DNA from: Roseateles_B flavus
GTDB taxonomy: Bacteria; Pseudomonadota; Gammaproteobacteria; Burkholderiales; Burkholderiaceae_C
Reading direction: 5' to 3'
DNA: 64,000 nucleotides
Assembly (NCBI RefSeq): GCF_039872765.1
Contig: NZ_JBDPZC010000008.1
Coordinates: forward strand, 207,296-271,295
Within the stretch, counting starts at the first letter, position 1, and the number at the start of each line of letters is the position of its first letter. The translations under genes and the position numbers were made by a program. This document shows, in pieces, positions 60,283 through 64,000 of this stretch. The notes under the pieces were generated by a model. The model had not been told where the DNA came from. It searched no databases and saw only the letters and a list, made by a program, of their open reading frames with translations.

Positions 60283-61137
60283 ATGAAGATCGCCGCCATC
60301 CAGATGGTGTCCACGCCGGACGCGGCCCGCAACCTGGCCCGCGCCTGCGAGCTGATGGCGCAGGCCGCCGCCGCGGGCGCCGAGGCCGTGGCCCTGCCCG
60401 AGTACTTCTGCCTGATGGGCCTGCAGGACCGCGACAAGCTGGCCATCGCCGAGCGCGACTTGGCCGTCGCGCCCGACGCTGCGGCACCCCTGCAGCGCGC
60501 GCTCTCCAAGGCCGCGCGCGAGCTGGGCGTGTGGGTGCTGGGCGGCACCCTGCCCATCGCCTGCGAGGGAGGCGCGGCCGGGCAGCGCGTGCGCAACAGC
60601 GTCTGTGTCTATGCGCCGGACGGCCAGCGCGCAGCCCGCTACGACAAGATCCACCTCTTCCGCTTCAACAACGGCCGCGAGGCCTATGACGAAGGCCAGG
60701 TGCTGGAGCGCGGCGAGCAGCCCGTCACCGTGGACCTGAAGGCGCGCGACGGCCGCGTGTGGCGCACGGGCCTCTCGGTCTGCTACGACCTGCGCTTCCC
60801 CGAGCTCTTCCGCGCGATGAGCTTCACGCCGGGCCAGCCGCCCTGCGACCTCATCGCCGTGCCCGCGGCCTTCACCTACACGACCGGGGAGGCGCACTGG
60901 GAGCTGCTGCTGCGCGCCCGTGCGGTCGAGAACCAGGCCTATGTGATCGCCCCCGCGCAGGGCGGCCGGCACGAGAACGGCCGCCGCACCTGGGGCCACA
61001 GCCTGATCATCGATCCCTGGGGCCAGGTGCTGGCCTGCCTGCCGGAAGGCGAGGGCGTGGTGATGGCCGAGCTGGACGCCCAGCGCCTGGCCGCCGTGCG
61101 CAGCCAGCTGCCGGCCCTGCAGCACCGCCTGCTGTGA
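60283..61137 (+). CDS. Nitrilase-superfamily carbon-nitrogen hydrolase
   Basis: 284 residues. The Glu-Lys-Cys triad is E40 (ALPEYFC), K122 (YDKIHLFRF) and C167 (SVCYDLRFPELFR), all in family order. The Nit1-like profile suggests an omega-amidase or deaminated-glutathione amidase rather than a true nitrilase. GAGG lies upstream, 10 bp after yhdP, giving a glnE / yhdP-nitrilase arrangement common in this order. Confidence 0.92.
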   Translation: MKIAAIQMVSTPDAARNLARACELMAQAAAAGAEAVALPEYFCLMGLQDRDKLAIAERDLAVAPDAAAPLQRALSKAARELGVWVLGGTLPIACEGGAAGQRVRNSVCVYAPDGQRAARYDKIHLFRFNNGREAYDEGQVLERGEQPVTVDLKARDGRVWRTGLSVCYDLRFPELFRAMSFTPGQPPCDLIAVPAAFTYTTGEAHWELLLRARAVENQAYVIAPAQGGRHENGRRTWGHSLIIDPWGQVLACLPEGEGVVMAELDAQRLAAVRSQLPALQHRLL

Positions 61138-61264
61138 GTCGAGTGACCGGCTGAAGCGGGCCTGGGATGGGGCTGCAGCAGGCCTGAGACGGGCAGGCTT
61201 TGCCCATCTTTTCTCGGCATCACCGGCGGCCCGCGGCGGCACCATGGGCGCCTGGAGACTGCCC

Positions 61265-61822
61265 ATGATGCGCCCTGTCCTGTCCCTTTCCTGTGCGCTG
61301 GCCCTGGCCGCCCTGCTGGGCGGATGCGGCACGCCGGCCGAGCCCGATCGCATGAGCCTGCGCGCCGCCGAGCGCCTGCAGCTGCGCAGCTGGATCCCCG
61401 AAACGCTGCGCGGCCAGATCCGCCTGGGCACGGTGGAGGGCGGCGCAGAGACCGGGCGCTACTGGGGCTCCAAGATCAGCGACGAGAGCCTGCGCATCGC
61501 CCTGGACGAATCCCTGCGCGGCGTGGGGCTGGCGGCCGTGATGCCCGAAAGCGGCCGCTTCGAGCTGCAGGCGCGGCTGATGAAGCTGGAGCAGCCCAAG
61601 GTCGCGGCCGACGTCACCGTGGCGCTCTACATGCAGTACCGCCTGGTGGAGCGGGCCAGCGGCAAGCTGGTCTACGAGCGCCAGATGCGCCTGGTGCAGA
61701 CCACGCCCCTGGATGCTGCCTGGCTGGACATGAACGAGCGCCTGCGCCTGGCCAACGAGGCGGCGCTGCATCAGTCGCTGGAAGCCCTGGTGCGCGAGCT
61801 GATCGAGCTGCGCCTGGCCTGA
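61265..61822 (+). CDS. Putative outer-membrane lipoprotein
   Basis: 185-192 residues depending on the start; the second of three possible ATGs (61265) is used. A type II signal peptide ends in the lipobox LGGC, followed by a small alpha/beta domain (RLMKLEQPKVAADVTVALYM and VYERQMRLVQTTP). I do not recognise the family with certainty; it resembles ABC-type-transport auxiliary or LPS-export-like lipoproteins in fold only. Confidence 0.65.
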   Translation: MMRPVLSLSCALALAALLGGCGTPAEPDRMSLRAAERLQLRSWIPETLRGQIRLGTVEGGAETGRYWGSKISDESLRIALDESLRGVGLAAVMPESGRFELQARLMKLEQPKVAADVTVALYMQYRLVERASGKLVYERQMRLVQTTPLDAAWLDMNERLRLANEAALHQSLEALVRELIELRLA

Positions 61823-61871
61823 GCCGCAGCACAATGGCGGCACCGCCCGCGTGGTGATGCCGGAGTCTGCG

Positions 61872-62213
61872 ATGACTGCCCCCGATCCCGACCGCCCTCT
61901 GCTGATGCTCACGACCCTGCCCAGCCGCGAGGCCGCCCAGGCCCTGGCACGCGAGGTGGTACAGCGCCGCCTGGCTGCCTGCGCGCAGATCCAGGCCATC
62001 GAGAGCATCTACCGCTGGCAAGGCGAGGTCTGCGAGGACCCTGAATGGCGCCTGCTGCTCAAGACCACGCAGGGCCGCCAGGCCGAGCTAGCGGCGTTGG
62101 TGGCCGACCTCCATCCCTACGAGCTGCCCGCCCTGCTGAGCCTGCCCGTGCAATGGACCGAACCGGCCTTCGCGGCCTGGATGGCCGAGTCCGTGGCGAG
62201 CCCGCAGGCCTGA
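61872..62213 (+). CDS. cutA: Divalent-cation tolerance protein CutA
   Basis: 113 residues from M at 61872 (an upstream ATG would add 7 residues). CutA trimerises and binds copper; the family marks are REVVQRRLAACAQI, IESIYRWQGEVCED and LKTTQ. It lies 49 bp after the lipoprotein gene and converges with the Lrp-type gene across a stem-loop. Confidence 0.92.
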   Translation: MTAPDPDRPLLMLTTLPSREAAQALAREVVQRRLAACAQIQAIESIYRWQGEVCEDPEWRLLLKTTQGRQAELAALVADLHPYELPALLSLPVQWTEPAFAAWMAESVASPQA

Positions 62214-62231
62214 GCGCGGGCTCTCAGGCCT
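62206..62231. terminator. Stem-loop spanning the stops of cutA and the Lrp-type gene
   Basis: AGGCCTGAG (62206-62214) and CTCAGGCCT (62223-62231) pair perfectly with an 8-nt loop. It covers both stop codons of the convergent genes, with no T-tract. Confidence 0.5.
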
Positions 62232-62667
62232 TGTCGGTGGCCAGCAGCAGGCTGGTCTCGCTGCTGGCGATGCCGGGAATGCGGCGGATCTCGCCCAGGG
62301 CCGTGTTGAAGGCCTCCAGCGACTCCGCCCGCAGCTCGGCGATCAGGTCCCAGCGGCCGTTGGTGGTGTGCAGGCCCACCACCTGCGCATGGCCCCACAG
62401 CGCCCGCCGCACGGCCTCGCCCTGGCTGCCCTCGACGGCAATGCTCATCACCGCGCGCAGGCGGCCGGACTCCGTCTCGGGGCGCAGCTTCAGCGTATAG
62501 CCCAGGATCACGCCGGCCTGCTCCAGGCGGTCGATGCGGTGCTGCACCGTGTTGCGCGTCAGGCGCAGGGCCTTGGCCAGCGCCACCACGGGCGTGCGGG
62601 CATTGGCGCGCAGCAGCGCGATCAGCTCGCGGTCGATGTCATCCAGGGCGGCGGGAGGCGTGGGCAT
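62224..62667 (-). CDS. Lrp/AsnC-family transcriptional regulator
   Basis: 147 residues. N-terminal helix-turn-helix (LDDIDRELIALLRANARTPV with RLTRNTVQHRIDRLEQAGVI) and a C-terminal RAM/ACT-like ligand-binding domain (about 65-140). It is divergent from the CtlX-type hydrolase gene, whose expression it probably controls in response to an amino acid such as arginine or citrulline. Confidence 0.92.
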   Translation of the reverse strand: MPTPPAALDDIDRELIALLRANARTPVVALAKALRLTRNTVQHRIDRLEQAGVILGYTLKLRPETESGRLRAVMSIAVEGSQGEAVRRALWGHAQVVGLHTTNGRWDLIAELRAESLEAFNTALGEIRRIPGIASSETSLLLATDKA

Positions 62668-62764
62668 GGTGCTCGGTCCCGGTGGGCAATGTGCGCAGGG
62701 GCGGCCGGGCTGGCGGGCATTCTGCCAGCTTCAGCCTGGCGCGCCGGCTGGCCACACTGGACCC

Positions 62765-63739
62765 ATGAACACCGCACAAGCGCCCCATGCCGTCGTAATG
62801 GTCCGGCCCCATCGCTTCCAGCCCAATCCGCAGACCCGGGCCGACAACCGATTCCAGCCCTCCGTCCCGCCCTCCGCCACCCTGGCTCTGCAGGCCCGCC
62901 TCGAGTTCGATGCCGCCGTGGACCGGCTGCGCGAGGCGGGCGTCGCCGTGCATGTCTTTGACGAGCCCAGCGCGCCCGAGGCACCGCCGACGCCCGATGC
63001 CGTCTTCCCCAACAACTGGTTCTCCACCCATGCCGACGGCCGCGTGGTGCTGTACCCCATGGCCGCGCCCAACCGGCGCCTGGAGCGGCGGGCGGACATC
63101 CTGGCTTTCCTCGGCCGCCACTACCAGCTGCGCCAGCTGCTGGACCTCAGCCCGCTGGAGCGGCAGGGCCTGCACCTGGAGGGCACGGGCGCCCTGGTGC
63201 TGGACCACGTGCAGCGCCTTGCCTACATGGGGCGCTCCGGCCGCGCGCATGAGGCCGCGCTGCAGCGCTTCTGCGCGCTGATGCGCTACCGCCCCCATGC
63301 CTTCGACACGGCCGATGCGCAGGGCGTGCCCGTCTATCACAGCAATGTGCTGATGCATGTGGGCACGGCCTACGCCGCGGCGGGCCTGGCCTTGCTGCCA
63401 AAGGACGCCGAGCGCCGCCGCCTGCGTGCCCGGCTGCAATCGGGCGGGCGGCAGCTGATCGAGCTGGGGGCTGAGCAGGTCCGTGCCTTTGCCGGCAATG
63501 CCCTGGAGCTGGCGACGCCCCGCGGGCCGCTGCTGGCCCTGTCCGCGACCGCCCTGGACGCCCTGGATGCGCGCCAGAAGAAGGTCTTCGCGGGGCTGGG
63601 CCTGCGCCTGCTGCCCTTGGCGGTGCCCACCCTTGAGCAGGCCGGCGGCTCGGTGCGCTGCATGCTGGCGGGGGTGCATCTGCCGGCACGTCCGGCGAGG
63701 TCGCTCGCCGCATGGCCTCAGGCGCAGGACGCGCAGTGA
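62765..63739 (+). CDS. ctlX: CtlX-type arginine-deiminase-related citrulline hydrolase
   Basis: 324 residues from the ATG at 62765. The pentein (amidinotransferase) fold shows FPNNWFSTH at 81-89, HLEGTGALVLD near 140, the catalytic-type His of VYHSNVLMHVG (H192) and the C-terminal Cys of GGSVRCMLAGVHLP (about 300). This is the citrulline-utilisation hydrolase / arginine deiminase-related group. The divergent Lrp/AsnC gene supports a role in arginine or citrulline catabolism. Confidence 0.85.
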   Translation: MNTAQAPHAVVMVRPHRFQPNPQTRADNRFQPSVPPSATLALQARLEFDAAVDRLREAGVAVHVFDEPSAPEAPPTPDAVFPNNWFSTHADGRVVLYPMAAPNRRLERRADILAFLGRHYQLRQLLDLSPLERQGLHLEGTGALVLDHVQRLAYMGRSGRAHEAALQRFCALMRYRPHAFDTADAQGVPVYHSNVLMHVGTAYAAAGLALLPKDAERRRLRARLQSGGRQLIELGAEQVRAFAGNALELATPRGPLLALSATALDALDARQKKVFAGLGLRLLPLAVPTLEQAGGSVRCMLAGVHLPARPARSLAAWPQAQDAQ

Positions 63740-63879
63740 GCGGGTGCGGCGCCGGGTCGACCGTGCGTTGCTCGCCCAACTGGTTGGGGGGTGGCTTCAC
63801 GGGGGGGCGGCGGGAATTGCGGAGGACACCTGTAAACCCTTGCAGGTTGCCCCCACCTTTCATGTAAAGCCCGGGTGGC
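63740..63879. other. Region between ctlX and the insertion sequence
   Basis: About 140 bp without a gene. It should contain the IS end and perhaps the target duplication; the tract starting TGTAAACCC at about 63831 is a plausible IS terminus, but the partner end is out of view. Confidence 0.35.
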
Positions 63880-64000
63880 CTAGGTGTGAATCGTCAAGAG
63901 GTTGTTTCCTGACGAACTGAGTCTGGAGATGGGCGGCAGACCGCCGATGCCGCTATGCGGACGATGGCAGTTGTAGTGATGCTGCCACTGGGCCAAGGCC
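63880..64000 (-). mobile_element. IS481-type transposase, 3' end only
   Basis: Reading in from the right edge on the minus strand, the last 40 codons encode QWQHHYNCHRPHSGIGGLPP followed by ISRL and end in TAG at 63880-63882. The HxxYNxxRPHxxxxGxPPISRL pattern is the typical C-terminus of IS481-family DDE transposases. The rest of the element is outside the window; its terminal inverted repeat is probably within about 63829-63879. Confidence 0.85.

Noticed and set aside
55977..60596. Open frame of 1539 codons antisense to yhdP
   Set aside because: Low-complexity Gln/Ala/Leu-rich translation opposite a well-conserved gene, and it would overlap glnE's start region. It is a high-GC artefact.

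Overview
The window is a GC-rich (about 70 %) chromosomal segment from a betaproteobacterium. Gene order and protein sequences point to Burkholderiales, probably the Rubrivivax/Roseateles/Leptothrix neighbourhood. The supporting blocks are bamE-dapB-exbB-exbD-leuS-lptE-holA with fur divergent from bamE, hpf/ptsN/hprK, and glnE/yhdP/nitrilase. No rRNA, tRNA or CRISPR array was seen. The only mobile-element trace is the 3' end of an IS481-type transposase at the right edge.

Layout. 1-4271: end of a CinA/PncC-type amidase gene, ghrA, and an orphan TPR-GAF histidine kinase. 4285-14260 (all minus): a long run from bamE through dapB, exbB, exbD, leuS, lptE and holA to a cupredoxin-like protein and a membrane GGDEF-EAL protein. 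14364-16846: fur, hprK, ptsN and hpf. 17477-20227: corA, a candidate minus-strand small RNA with its own promoter and terminator, and a ferritin-like di-iron protein. 20297-24460: a GntR/YtrA-controlled ABC exporter, an FtrA-like regulator divergent from a rhodanese, and a small YjfB-like protein. 24558-30160: an accessory cluster with a beta-propeller-like protein, a DUF362-like/SRPBCC-like protein, an NAD(P)-dependent epimerase/reductase, a further SRPBCC-like protein, an unknown protein and a phasin-like protein. 30344-32740: a soluble AAA ATPase fused to an FtsH-type (M41) zinc peptidase, preceded by a small basic ORF and a leader that looks like a transcription attenuator.

33016-49817 (all plus) is the most unusual region. 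It encodes a GNAT acetyltransferase, a phage-tail-collar (microcystin-dependent-like) protein, a ~3105-residue repeat protein (LEPR motif, DUF4347 with a caspase-like His/Cys pair, autotransporter-type beta repeats, cadherin/Ig-like repeats), a TolC-type outer-membrane factor, a periplasmic adaptor, a GAF-like/adaptor fusion, and a PqqD-like/M50 protease/adaptor fusion. No ABC or RND pump is present. This looks like a dedicated surface-protein export or processing system that differs from a textbook type 1 secretion system.

49875-63739 returns mostly to core genes: cupin, GST, EamA exporter, GNAT, rhombosortase (translationally coupled to glnE), glnE, yhdP, nitrilase, a lipoprotein, cutA, and an Lrp/AsnC regulator divergent from a CtlX-type citrulline/arginine hydrolase.

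All calls come from reading the sequence and from memory of families. No database search was run. Domain boundaries are approximate.
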